DNA of 64,000 bases, taken from NCBI RefSeq assembly GCF_040869045.1, contig NC_090319.1, positions 62,406,779 to 62,470,778 on the forward strand, in the 5' to 3' direction. The translations under genes and the position numbers were made by a program. Origin of the DNA: Eurosta solidaginis (Eukaryota > Arthropoda > Insecta > Diptera > Tephritidae). Below are positions 1-18,504 of this stretch, in pieces (positions within the stretch are counted from its first letter, which is position 1; each line of letters begins with the position of its first letter). Below the pieces are notes generated by a model. The model searched no databases. It saw only the letters and a list, made by a program, of their open reading frames with translations, and was not told the origin of the DNA.

Positions 1-7382
<7,382 letters not shown>

Positions 7383-7627
7383 TATGGAGAAAAAACTTAA
7401 TTATAAAAGTATATGTAGCAAGTACGTATTTAGTTAATTACTTTTAAGTTTTTTAAGGTTTTTTTTCATTGTTTTATAATAGGTATTTGAAAACTCTGCA
7501 TATATTCTTTGAACGTCGTAGCTGTTCGAAACGAAGAACAACATTTTGATCGCTTTTGTCGAAAAAAGAGTCTTCGTTAAATTCTATGATAGGACTTATT
7601 ATGTTATATGTAGGATGAACGGAGTGC

Positions 7628-7633
7628 AATAAA
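7628..7633 (+). promoter_or_regulatory. Candidate poly(A) signal for Ire1
   Basis: AATAAA lies 246 bases after the Ire1 stop codon, in an AT-rich 3' flank. It is the first canonical hexamer I noticed on the plus strand after the stop. Confidence 0.4.
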
Positions 7634-7639
7634 AGCTAC

Positions 7640-10117
7640 TACTACTTTTTTTCGAATAGATATTTAAAGTATAAAGTCTCGTTTTTCTATGATTATTAGG
7701 GTGGGCCGCAAGTGAATAAAAATGTTGAATGATTTGATCAAAACAATTTGTGACTATTGCTCTGTATCTAAAATACCGTGAATTAAAGTAATTTTTGTTG
7801 CTAAGTTGCCTGTTAAAGAATTGAAAAGCTGGTACTTTTAAACTTTTAAAAAAGAGTTTTTGAATACGCAAATTTGTATTAAATAATTAGAAAAAAAAGA
7901 CAAATTTTTCGAATCAAACTTTTGGTTAACTTTGACATAAAAAATTTGCTTTCGAATGAAATTTCTCAATTTGTAATTTCTTAGAAAGTTTATTATACTA
8001 AAAATTAATATTGAAACGAATTTAAAACTATAGTTCTGGAAGTAGAGTTGGAATTGATACATTTTTATTTTGGAAAATTTGGTAGTTCAATTGTTAAAGT
8101 TTTTTGAGTTTTGGTCCAGTTGAAAACTAGTACAGGTTTTAACAAAACGAAAACTATAAATACAAATTTTGACTAACCTTTGACATCACATATAGTTTTC
8201 GAATAAAATTTATCATTTGTTAATGTACTTATTAAAGAAATTATTCAACTAAAATTTATATTAGAATAAGGCTAATGTTAAAGTGAGGATCGAGAGCTGA
8301 TTCTTAAAACATTTTTTATATAAAAAAATATTTATACATATAAAGTGCAAAAAATCCTTTGTACTTCGATTTCGAACTCGAAATTTTTGTTATTCTATTT
8401 TCGCATTTGATATTCGAATGTACTACTAGCCGAGCGCACGATTAAATCATGCACGCCTCACTTCTCTTAGAGGATATCTAATTAATATTGTTTCAATTTC
8501 AATATTTCTCTTATGGAAATCTGTTCTAAATTGACATCTTTTTTTTTTAAGACTCGATTTAAAATTATTTTCGAAAATTGTTCAAATCTTTCTAATCAAA
8601 AGTTTGATCCTGTTTTATAATTTATTTAGGTTAAGTTTTATAAGGACTAGTTTTATGTACCTTAAAATACCCCTAGAATCTTTTTAAATATAAAATATTC
8701 TTTATATAATGTTTAACCGATACTAATTCTTATATCAGTGAAAGTTATTCGGGACCATTTTTAAACGGCTTTATTATAATTTTTTGATTTAGAACATTCT
8801 AAAATTTTTTTAAAAATCTTTCGAAAAATTGTCAAATTTTTCAAAGATATCAATGCTAAGATATTGATTGAAGCTGAAACGATAAGAAACGTATTCACGA
8901 ATTTCTTGTATATGTATTTCAATATCGAATCATGTTACAGAATAGAGTATGCACGAATTTTGTCAAACTAAATGTTTTATTTAATTCCAGTGCACTTAAG
9001 TTTTCAAAAATACAAAATTTTTTAAATGTTATTGATATATTAGAAAAAAAAAAAAAAATTTGTATCAAAATCGAAATTAAAAAAAATTTCGTTTCTCTTT
9101 GATTTTTCGAAGATTGACTTGTTTTTGTGGTGGAAAATTTTATTTGAAAAAAAAAATAAAAAATAAAAATACGCGAGCACGAAAATTAATTTTTTTGTGA
9201 TTTTTATTGATCAGACAAAATTTTTTCGTTTGAATAATAACGTTAAAACTATTGAAAAACACATCAAAACAAAACCACATTTATGTTTTTTGATAAAAAT
9301 AACGTTATTATGCCGCCTTGGTGTATATTACTATGTACACAATGAAAGAAGAAAAATTAAATCGCACTAATGCATTTACATGCTCAATAAAATAAAAACA
9401 CAAAAACAAAGAATTATGTTTTCAAAATACTAAGTAATTTAAGTAAATAATAATATAATAATAGCTTAAGAGAATGAATATTTTCAGTCACTGCTCTGAA
9501 TAATTGCTTGCAGTTCATGTTTTTGCAACTAAATTAAATTTAAATAATATTGAAACCAATTCCAAATTTTCGAACATCGAAAACGCTTTCCAACTTCGAA
9601 ACCACGCAAAACATATTTGAAATATTTTGAAGAGTGCAAATCTCTCCATTGAATTCAATTTCGCTTTTTCATCTCTCTGGCCGATTTCGCTTTCGTTATG
9701 AACTCCAGCAATTATTCAGCGTTTTTGTTAACTGAGGAACTTTGTTGCATTAAAATCTGAAAAAGTGTCTGTCAAATGCACGTAATATATCTGTGATAAC
9801 TTTTATTGTTAAACTTTAGAATTGTATATGAAATTTTATTTCTTTTGCAACGTTTATATAAAAATATGTATTTTATATACATAAAAATGCTAAAGAAGTT
9901 ACATAATTTATGCTCTAAAAGTTTAGGGCGATGGCAGAAAAAACTTTGCATTATACTTCAACTTTGACAACTAGTGGGCAGCAGCAAACTAAATTTTCTC
10001 GGCGCTGTGACTTTAAGTGAAATCCAATTCACTTTGATACAAATCATTGAGGGAACCTTAAACATATCTGCAATAACAAAATTGAAAACTATAACACATT
10101 TTTCCCTACACAAATAA
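7640..10117. other. AT-rich intergenic stretch without genes
   Basis: No ORF with recognisable content on either strand. Two blocks, about 7900-8050 and 8120-8280, look like diverged copies of each other (shared CTTTGACAT, TTTTCGAAT and TATTA-rich order). Poly(A)/poly(T) runs are frequent. Nothing else could be supported. Confidence 0.5.
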
Positions 10118-11163
10118 CACAGGCCGACGAAATTTAACCAACATGCAGACCCAGAAACCAGACTATATATTTCCGAAGGTTTATGATGCGCCGAAGGTTT
10201 ATGGCCTCAGAATTACTCAATCAGCACCGGTTTTCGAGATATCCTAACCAGAAAGTGCAAAAAACACTGTTTTTGCCCATATTTGAGGTTATGTAGCCTT
10301 GCAGACGTTTTCTTTCACCAAAATTAAAGGATGGCATCTTTAAATATAAGTCTTCTTCTTTCAAATGGCGTTGATTTTGCTCAAATATCATTTTTTTCGC
10401 TGAGATATCGCATTTTGAAATTTAAATTTTCTACTCCTCAAATTCGATTGAGATAAACATGATATAGTCGATTCCTAATTTTCTTGAATTGAGTCTTATT
10501 TTTCTTAAAATTTTGTCTCACACCATAAGTGTGCTCACTCACCACACCCCTACCCTATCTAACCCTCGGGTACCAAGTCACACACTGCCCTAACCTCTAG
10601 AAACCACCCCTATCATACCGCAAGCAGGCTAGCCCACTTAACCCTGGTGACAGCGTTTACTTGCATATTTGCACCATTAAAAAAAAAAAAATAAGTCTTA
10701 TTTATCTAGATATCTCACACCACAAGGGGGCTAACCAACTTAACTGTTAACCCATCAACTCCCGTATCCCCTGGTGTAGGAAAATTTAGAAACATGAAAA
10801 TTTCAAAAAAAATCTCACACCACAAGTGGGCTAACCAACTTAACTGTTAACCCATCAACTCCCGTATCCCTGGTGTAGGAAAATTTAGAAACATGAAAAT
10901 TTCAAAATGCGATATCTCAGCGAAAATGAAATGATATTTGAGCAAACTCAACGCCATTTGAAAGAAGAAGACATATTTAAAGATGCCATCTTTTAATTTT
11001 GGTGAAAGAAAACATATCCTCAAATATGGGCAAAAGCGGTGTTTTTTGCACTTTTAGGTTCGGATATCTCGAAAACCAGAGCTGATAGAGCAATTTTCGC
11101 ATCAAAATCCTTCGAAAATATATAGTCCGGTTTCTGGGTCTGAGATGCTGTCGGCCTGTGTAA
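10118..11163. mobile_element. Foldback element with roughly 330-bp inverted arms
   Basis: The left end ACACAGGCCGAC (10118) is matched by GTCGGCCTGTGT at the right (to 11163). The arms continue inward: blocks such as TGCGATATCTCAGCG and AAATATGGGCAAAA occur in opposite orientation near 10300-10440 and 10905-11040. Between the arms is a direct repeat of about 100 bp (10713-10812 and 10813-10905, both with CTAACCAACTTAACTG). There is no coding capacity, so it is a non-autonomous foldback-type transposon. Confidence 0.75.
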
Positions 11164-11747
11164 TGCTTACCAACATCAAGGTGAATTTTTCTCTTTGCTG
11201 CCCTTGGCTCGCAAAGTTTAATTATGATGTAAAAATTCTCTCTGGCAGCGGTATTATATTCTACATTCGATATGTTTACATCTGAGAGTCCAACTACTGA
11301 GATGATTAACTTAGTTCTAATACATGTACAGCTCTATAATAAAAAAAGCATAATAAAAAAGGCAGCAAAAATTAACAACAAATTTTATAAATTATATTTT
11401 ATTTGTTTTATTTTCGTTAGATTAACTTTAACTGTTAAAATAAAACTTTGTATAACGAGAACTACATATGTAAACCAATTTCAACCAAGTTTTTGAAAAA
11501 CATTTGAAATTCCGAGAAGTTTTTAAAAAATTTCGTGAAGATATAAAAAATATGTATGTATATTTAAATAGATTTAATTATTTGTAAAACAAAAAAATAT
11601 GTACCTAAACCGATTTCAAGGAAAGTCCTCAAGAAATTTCCGAACATGTTAAAAATCTATAAAATTTTCAAAATTTATATTTAAAGTTAAATTTATATAT
11701 ATACTTGAATTTATATATATACTTAAATTTATATATTATATATATAT
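11164..11747. other. AT-rich spacer
   Basis: A very AT-rich stretch ending in a TATATA run (11693-11750). No gene or element was recognised. Confidence 0.4.
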
Positions 11748-12445
11748 AAAGGCCTGGCAAAATTCACATAGTCATAAGGCCATAGTCATAACCATATTTT
11801 TACTTACCCATATCCATTGGCATTTGTTATTGGTGCCTTAACCTAAAAAAGGTGACAATTTCATAAAAAAGAAGAAAATGCAAAAAATTACTAACGAATT
11901 TCATACCCCCAACGTGTTAGGGGGCTTAGAATTTACTCGCGGTATGCCTGTCGTAAGAGGCGACTAAAATATCAAATTGATTCAAGGGGTTGTGTAGCGC
12001 GACCCTTTTAAAGGGTTGCCAGCGCAATATATAGCTTCTCCAACCCAATTGTCAGCCTCAAATACCCGTGGTGAATCCTGTTTCTTTAACAGCCGTGACT
12101 CTGGCAACCCCAAGTTCCCCATGGATCTAGGGGGTTGGAGGGCGGTATAGCTTTGAAGATTTCATGTGGTCATAATAAGTCGTTCCCGAGATGGTCGGGC
12201 AAGTACCTTAATGGTGCTTGTTACCGGAATGTACCGGATCTGCCTTCTGCAAAGCACCATCAGCATCGATAATACTCCTCAAGGCCTTCGGGGAGTGGTC
12301 CTTAACGTTACAACAACAAAAAGTTAACAAATTCACCATTTAAAATATTTATAGGTTATGGATGTGAAAATCCCAAAAACCAATTGGTTGGTATGGTTGA
12401 CCGATTAAATTGATTTCCATAAGGTTAGTTGGACCAACTGCTAAA
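11748..12445. mobile_element. Inverted-repeat MITE (GGTTATGG type), copy interrupted by a repeat
   Basis: The outer parts (11748-11915 and 12325-12445) match, in reverse order, the element at 15103-15520. Shared blocks include GGTGCCTTAACCTAAAA on the left and AGTTAACAAATTCACCA on the right. The middle (11920-12320) is a (CAA)n-tailed repeat, so that repeat inserted into an older MITE. Confidence 0.65.
11920..12320 (+). repeat. (CAA)n-tailed dispersed repeat, fullest copy
   Basis: Reads from a GTTAGGGGGCTTAGAATTTA start, through CCTGTCGTAAGAGGCGAC, a GCGCAATATATAGCTTCTCC block and CCTTCGGGGAGTGG, to an ACAACAACAA tail. With the copies at 617, 1617 and 54905 it defines a family of roughly 400 bp. 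No ORF. No clear tRNA-type promoter boxes were found, so SINE versus LINE-3'-end remains open. Confidence 0.75.
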
Positions 12446-12591
12446 TATATACATACATATATCGTAAGTTTGCCAATAGAAAGCATAATTAAAAAACTGT
12501 TTATAAAGAACCTGCCAACAACAATGCATAGTTTTAGTGGATGCAAATATACAAAAGATATGTTCTGTATGCAAGTATAAATATGTATATT

Positions 12592-13001
12592 AGACTGGGT
12601 CGATTTATTAACCGATATCGCGCCATCGATTTTTCGATAAAATTTGGTCTCAGGAAAAAAAAGTTCCACTACGCATACCCATAAAAATTATTTTCGAGCC
12701 TGCGAAAAAAAATGGTGAAAGGGTAAATTTTTCGACCAAAAAACTCACCAAAACCCAAAAACAATTTTTTTTTTTAACTGTTATCGCTTAAGTTTTTACA
12801 ACAGTTAATTGAAAAAAAAAATATTTTTTGGGGTTTGGGGAGTATTTTGGTCGAAAAATTCACCCTTTCACCATTTTTTTCGTAGGCTCGAAAATTATTT
12901 TTTTGGTATGCGCAGTGGAACTTCTTTTCCTGAGCCCAAATTCTATCGACAAATCGATGGCGCGATATCGGTTAACGTTCGTCCATACAAACCGACCCAG
13001 G
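12592..13001. mobile_element. Foldback/MITE with long inverted arms
   Basis: The left arm starts GACTGGGTCGATTT and continues CCGATATCGCGCCATCGAT. The right arm carries the reverse complement and ends CGACCCAG. The arms are roughly 190 bases around a short T/A-rich loop near 12760-12820, so nearly the whole element folds on itself. ORFs in it come from the arm sequence and are not taken as genes. Confidence 0.75.
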
Positions 13002-13616
13002 TAATTGTATATACAGAAAAAGCAATTATGAAAAGTCTGTTTGACAAAAGATCGATTATAGAAGTGCTGGTTGGAACCCCACTCCCGGGAGAAAAGACTT
13101 TGAAGACATTTACAAGGTATAATCGAAACAGTTGTTCGTCCCGATAACACGTTCAAATATTTCCCAAAAAATATCAGCAAGAAAAAAACAAAAAAATAAT
13201 TCCATAAATTTTTCTGCTAACATTATTGCACGAATGGGGAAGTCACATTTTGACAATGCGACTTATTTCGATTATTCTTATAACCTGGGAAATTGGGAAA
13301 TTACGCATACGATGAAATTTACCCCTACCGTTAATCACATTAATTCTAAAAATTCTCAAATTTTATGAAAAAAGGCGTGAGTGGCAAGTACTAGTTAAGT
13401 TCGATGTGTAAACATCAGGTGTGCGTCTAGGAAAATTATGTTTTTAAGTTAACTAGAGCTCATCCAGTGGTTTAAGTAAAAGCACAACAGGGGTAAATTT
13501 ACTAGAAATAAATAGTTTCGCGCTTTTGGATCAGAGCTTTGTCGGCTTTTTATTGGGAACAACAGATACCGACAAGTTCTAGTTTCTTAACGGCTTGCTA
13601 TCGAAAGATTATATGT

Positions 13617-14337
13617 CGTCGGTCCAATGCCAAAGAAACGAATGTGCCTTTTTTGTTTAAACGAAATATTATATATGTCAAATTTTCCAAAGGCAAAACA
13701 ACAAATGCGCATTTTTTGAAAAAAAAAGAAAAAAAAATTTAAAATAAATTTTCAATTACTTAGTGGTTTATAAAAGTAAACCTTCCAATAGTGGTTGAAA
13801 AATACAAAATTAAATCTCTATTAATTAAATCTCTTTTTTTAACAATAGGGGGACTCATGTAACCGTATAAATGCCTTATAAAGTGTGTAAACGTATAAAT
13901 TTATCTAGTTTACGCACAAGCTGTCAAACTTTGTATGAAAAATCATTTACACAATTTGTATAAATTTACGCGCACATTTCATTGTGTAAACGCGGTAAAC
14001 TCAAAGCAATGCAACCTTGCAGACATTACAGCAGGCATTTTCATCAGAAATTTCCAACATCAGCAAGTAAAGGCGTTTTAGTTTTGATTTTCCACTTAAT
14101 CTTGGCATTTTTTAATTCGTATAACAATCAAAAAAATTTTGTTTGGCAATAATACAGCTGATAAACAATCAAGTTTATCAAGAGTATTACTAGGTGCGTT
14201 CATATAACCGCGTGTGTAAATTGATATAATTTTACACCTTATAAGTTTATATGCTTTCATGAGTCCCCCTAATGTCTTACGCGTTTTTCTCAACACACCA
14301 AATAAGCACATTCGTTTCTTTGGCATTGGACCGACGA
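13617..14337. repeat. Short inverted repeat surrounding the MITE
   Basis: CGTCGGTCCAATGCCAAAG (from 13617) recurs inverted up to 14337, about 32 matching bases each side of the MITE, diverging outside that. It may be a remnant of an older element into which the MITE jumped. Confidence 0.45.
13848..14269. mobile_element. MITE, GGGGGACTCATG type, complete copy
   Basis: Inverted ends GGGGGACTCATG / CATGAGTCCCCC, flanked by TA on both sides (13846-13847 and 14270-14271), as expected for a Tc1/mariner-like target. A second copy lies at 62120 and is nearly colinear with it until a LINE interrupts it. Confidence 0.85.
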
Positions 14338-14424
14338 TGTGTGTCATCATTTAATGGTAATTTCCGATCAGTTTGATTAATTTATATGTAGTTTTTCAGC
14401 TTTACTGATCTATTAGGGTCAAGT

Positions 14425-14505
14425 GCAAATAAAATACGATTTATTCCACCATTTAGCCCAACGTTTCGATAATTATCCTTATCTTCTTCAGGGGCGGTCT
14501 ATATT
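14425..14505 (-). ncRNA. Hammerhead-like motif, degraded (possible Penelope relic)
   Basis: On the minus strand: CTGAAGA, a potential stem GATAA...TTATC, then GAAAC. This is the order of the conserved core of hammerhead ribozymes carried by Penelope-like retroelements. The cleavage-site part after GAAAC does not fit well, so this is at best a decayed copy. Confidence 0.3.
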
Positions 14506-15102
14506 TGTTTATCGTTTTTATATTGGAGTTTTGAAGGTATGTGTTTCGTAATAAACCGATGAGTCGACGTTAACAAATTGGAAACATTCCAATTAAAAAT
14601 CGATATCGTCGATACATTTTTGATAATAATATCGATAACTTTTCGATAGTACGCTGATTCTGATCTATAAGCATTCAATATTTTACGTTCCAACAAAAAA
14701 TTGCGCTCAACGTGGGGCACACTAATGTGGCTTTGATCAATATAGGAACAATTATTTCATTGATTGCAGCCCCAGAGCATTGCAATACTCTTCTCTTATT
14801 CCGGATTAGGGAATAAACTACAATTATGTCTTGTTCAATTAATTAATTATAGCTTGGCGCAGGTTAAAATTCTTTCCATATAACGCTGAACACAAAGCTC
14901 GAACTTTACTGCAATTACAGTAAATCTATTGCATATCTGAAATGACGAAAATTGTATAGCAGCAACAACTACATTCGAATGCGATTTTCTTTTACCTCTG
15001 ATTCTTTTAATAATGAAATAACAAAATGTAAAATAAAATCGCTTCACCAAACCGGAAAATTCGGAGTTAAATATTTTAGAGAATTTAACTGTTCGTATTA
15101 GT

Positions 15103-15520
15103 TTAAGGGCCAATTAATGGTGGCTTTTCCATAACCAGATAAAACAGCTGATCGAACCAACCTCATGGAAATCAATGTAATCGATTAATGGTGCCATACC
15201 ATAACGCTAAAGCGCCATAACCATACCATAGCCAACCAATTCGTTTTTGGTCTCTTGCCATATCCATAACCTAAAAATATTTGAGTTGGTGAATTTGTTA
15301 ACTTTTTGTGTATTTTATTTATTGTTTTGGATACGTTATGACTAAGAGACTTATTTTTTGTGGAACATGTTTGTAATTACTTGCGTTTTCTTCATTTTCA
15401 TGAAATTTTCACGATTTATAGGTTAAGGCACCAATAATCGAGCACATTGGAGATGGTTATGGATATGGGTATGGTTACGACTATGGCGTTAGGGTTAAGG
15501 AAGTTTAATTGGCCCTTTAA
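15103..15520. mobile_element. Inverted-repeat MITE (GGTTATGG type), intact copy
   Basis: Ends TTAAGGGCCAATTAA (left) and the near inverse at the right. Subterminal degenerate repeats of GGTTATGG / CCATAACC lie in opposite orientation on the two sides. No ORF. Same family as the interrupted copy at 11748. Confidence 0.75.
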
Positions 15521-16488
15521 ACGGCCAACTGGCAGAGTAAGCTAAGTTTTCTTTTAACTGTAGTTTAAATCCGCACTAAAAGACTAGGTCCTATGATTCA
15601 GTTGTTTGTTTTTTTTTTTTTTTTTGTTTGTAAAGGTCGAATTTTGGTCACTTTGTATAAAAATATATAGGTTAGGTTGAACTGGCCGGTCAATAAAGAC
15701 CTCAAATTGACTGAATGTGTCCATAGTGTTACCAGAATTTGTTTGACGACCAAACGGAAGAACCCCCATCAGGTGCCGGGACTTATATAATAACTCCATC
15801 CTCTTGACATATACTGGAAGTTTTCTGGGACCTAGCTTAATTGCTGACTCGAGTTCTGGCAACTCTGCTGCCCTTAATAGCTAAAGTATGCCCATCGTAA
15901 GCCTTAAGTCTTAGCTTTTCAGAGATATGAGCACCTTTGTTAGTCTAATATCGTAGGTTTTGCATATCATCTTAAAAATTTTGCAGCCCTGCGCTTCTGT
16001 CTACGCTTTTCCTACTTGATATATGTAACTATTGTCTGCTTTTGATTTCTCCTAAATGTGTTGGAAATTATTATTATAATATCTTGATTAATTGGGGAAT
16101 GCTTTTAAATTTTATTATTCTACCTAGGAATGCAAAAAAGAATAATTGGTCCGGACTTAAAAAAGGAATAATGACTATAAAAAAAAAATTAATCATTATT
16201 CCAAGCAAAGGAATAACGGCTGCAATCCAAAAGTGTTAGCCCAGGAAAGGGAATGCATAGTTTGTATTCCGGTGTGATTGCATTCCTTAACATATATATA
16301 TCTGATTTGAAACTGGCGTACATAGTTTTGTTTAGAAAACCATCACATAAAATTAACAAAAATAAATGAAAGACAAAGTTAACTTATAAAATTAGGCCAA
16401 AAAACCAACAAAAAAATTACTTATAAAATTTGTTAAAAATATTTGCTGCGATTTTTATATTTATGTATGTATGTATACATATTCACTA
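15521..16488. other. Intergenic stretch with one dispersed-repeat-like block
   Basis: 15668-15880 begins GTTAGGTTGAACTGGCCGG and resembles a repeat I associate with fly genomes, but no second copy occurs in this window. A T-rich tract lies at 15601-15625. No gene could be supported. Confidence 0.35.
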
Positions 16489-16932
16489 ATAGCATATCTC
16501 CACTTAGAGCTTAATTTGATATTTGGGCATCTAAAAGGGTTTACGCTAAATCTTGCCAATTTTATCATACAAAATTAAATCTCGAAAAGCAGAAGATTTA
16601 TGTTAAATCTTTACTCATTTCTTCAATCGGTTATGGCAAACCTACAATTCACATGTCATGTAATTTTTGTTAGGAAAATATTTTAAGGTAGGAGCAGGTT
16701 TTAAATTCATAGATGACATAAGTTTTTTGAAAATGAAGTTTGGATTTTTATTGCCAAACGTTAGTACCATAAAAACTGTATCAGAATAGAATAATCAGAT
16801 ATGTTTTTTAGCTTTTTGAAAATGTATGTGTTTAATACGAAAATGTTAATTAATTTTGTGGCTTACATTGCAGGTTAAAATATGAGATTTGATAAACATT
16901 TACAGTTGAATCTCTAGGTGGAGATATGCTAT
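16489..16932. mobile_element. MITE, ATAGCATATCTCCAC type
   Basis: Left end ATAGCATATCTCCACTTAGAG, right end the inverse with one or two differences. The TA at each border could be a TA target duplication. About 444 bp, AT-rich, no coding capacity. Confidence 0.7.
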
Positions 16933-17392
16933 ATGTAACTTAGTTGTAATTTTTTTTATAGATTTGTTAAAGCACAATTATGGTGCATATATGTATAAAA
17001 TAATTTCCTTTTATATAATTTAGTATAAGTTTATTATTTTAAATTTATTCCTGACAATTGTAACCAAATATTAAACTGTATGCATATTTTCAATTAAATA
17101 ATAAAGTTTTGATTAGTGTAAAAAAATATATTTTAATGGTTGATAACTTATATTTTATTCCCGCAGTACCTAAAGCCGGCTTAACTAAATAAATTAAAAA
17201 CAAAAAGGTCGCCAAAAGACTATAATTATTTTAAGATAATTGATTTAAATTTAAGATAATTTTCCAGTTTTCTTTTGGCTTTATTTTTTATTTTTAGTTA
17301 GACCTATTTTATAATGTCTAATCTATAACTTATCCTGTTTTGTTTGTCTGATTTTTATATTATTTTATTTTTATTTTATTATTTTGCTTTAC

Positions 17393-17835
17393 TGATTTAA
17401 GGTTCGATTCGAGCTCAAGGCCAGAACAATAATTTTTTTCTAATGATAATTATTGTTATTTTTTAATTTTTCTAAATTTGAAAAATTGTGTTTTGTTTTT
17501 GGAATAGTAAGTAGAAAATTTTTCAGATAACCTGCCATAGCTGCGCAAATAGATCCATTTCGGAGGGAAGAAGGAATAGAAGTAGCAATTTGTCAGTCAA
17601 ACAAACCACCGCTGTATAGCTAAATGGTTAGCGCAGCGTACTGATGATGAAAGCTTAGCACCCTTCGAAATGGGTCTATCTCCGCAGCTATGGCAGGTTG
17701 CCTGAAAAATTTTCAACTTACTATTCCAAAAACAAAATACAATTTTTCAAATTTAAAAAAATTAAAAAATAACAATAATTATCATTAGAAAAAAGTTTTT
17801 GTTCTGGCCTTGAGCTCGAATCGAACCTTGAATCA
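17393..17835. mobile_element. Foldback element with about 165-bp arms and tRNA-like centre
   Basis: The left arm begins TGATTTAAGGTTCGATTCG. The right arm repeats it inverted with few changes, through to a CCTGCCATAGCTGCG block. The arms surround about 100 bp that contain TAGCTAAATGGTTAGCGC, close to a tRNA A box. The outer GGTTCGATTCGAG resembles a B box. The element could have grown from two tRNA-derived sequences head to head. Confidence 0.7.
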
Positions 17836-18204
17836 TTTAACAATAGGCCGATAAAAACAAAAACAATTTTGCTTTATATTATTGTCATGACGGAGTGGAT
17901 GGGATGATCAATCTTGGCTGCCATTTCGACTTATGAAAAGACACATACATATATATTATACTATGCTTTTAGAGCTTCTATATCATAACTTTTTCTGCTA
18001 ATTCGGAGATAGAGAGTTTATCTCCGAATTATATTGAATAACGCTTAATCCCAAAATTCCATCAATTCTAAACATTTCTTTCAAAAACTTACTATTTCAG
18101 CATAAAGTAAAAATTTTTCAGCTGCGATCGGGCTTTCTTGAAACAAGTTCAGAAATAATCCGTTCTTTAACCGAACGCTGAATAGGTCGTCGATCTTTGA
18201 ACAA

Positions 18205-18280
18205 ATTCGGGGAGAGGGCGTATTCGAACTGGCATACGAGAGAGCGAGCATCCGTCCACTTAGCCGTAGATATTATGGTT
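18205..18280 (-). ncRNA. tRNA-derived SINE head or tRNA-like relic
   Basis: On the minus strand: GGCTAAGTGG (A-box-like), then about 30 bases later AGTTCGAATAC (B-box-like). The ends do not pair into an acceptor stem, so it is not a functional tRNA gene. The flank to about 18120 may be the SINE body. Confidence 0.45.
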
Positions 18281-18504
18281 ATATGTATTTTATCTTAAAG
18301 TTTATTTTGTTTTATTTCAGGGACACCGATAGTGATTGTTTTTATGTTTTCAAATAAAAGGCTATTCGAAATACAGGATAACAGTTTCGAGCATGTGGAT
18401 GTGCATGTTTCGTTGTGCACTATTATAATCTAGTACGATGTGGATAAAATTGAGCGAAATATCTAAAATTTTTAACTATTATTGTTATATTTTTGTGTAT
18501 CATT

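Noticed and set aside
17600..18280. tRNA genes at about 17615 (+) and 18270 (-)
   Set aside because: A- and B-box-like words exist, but no acceptor stem or proper anticodon arm can be folded. They are treated as SINE or foldback parts.
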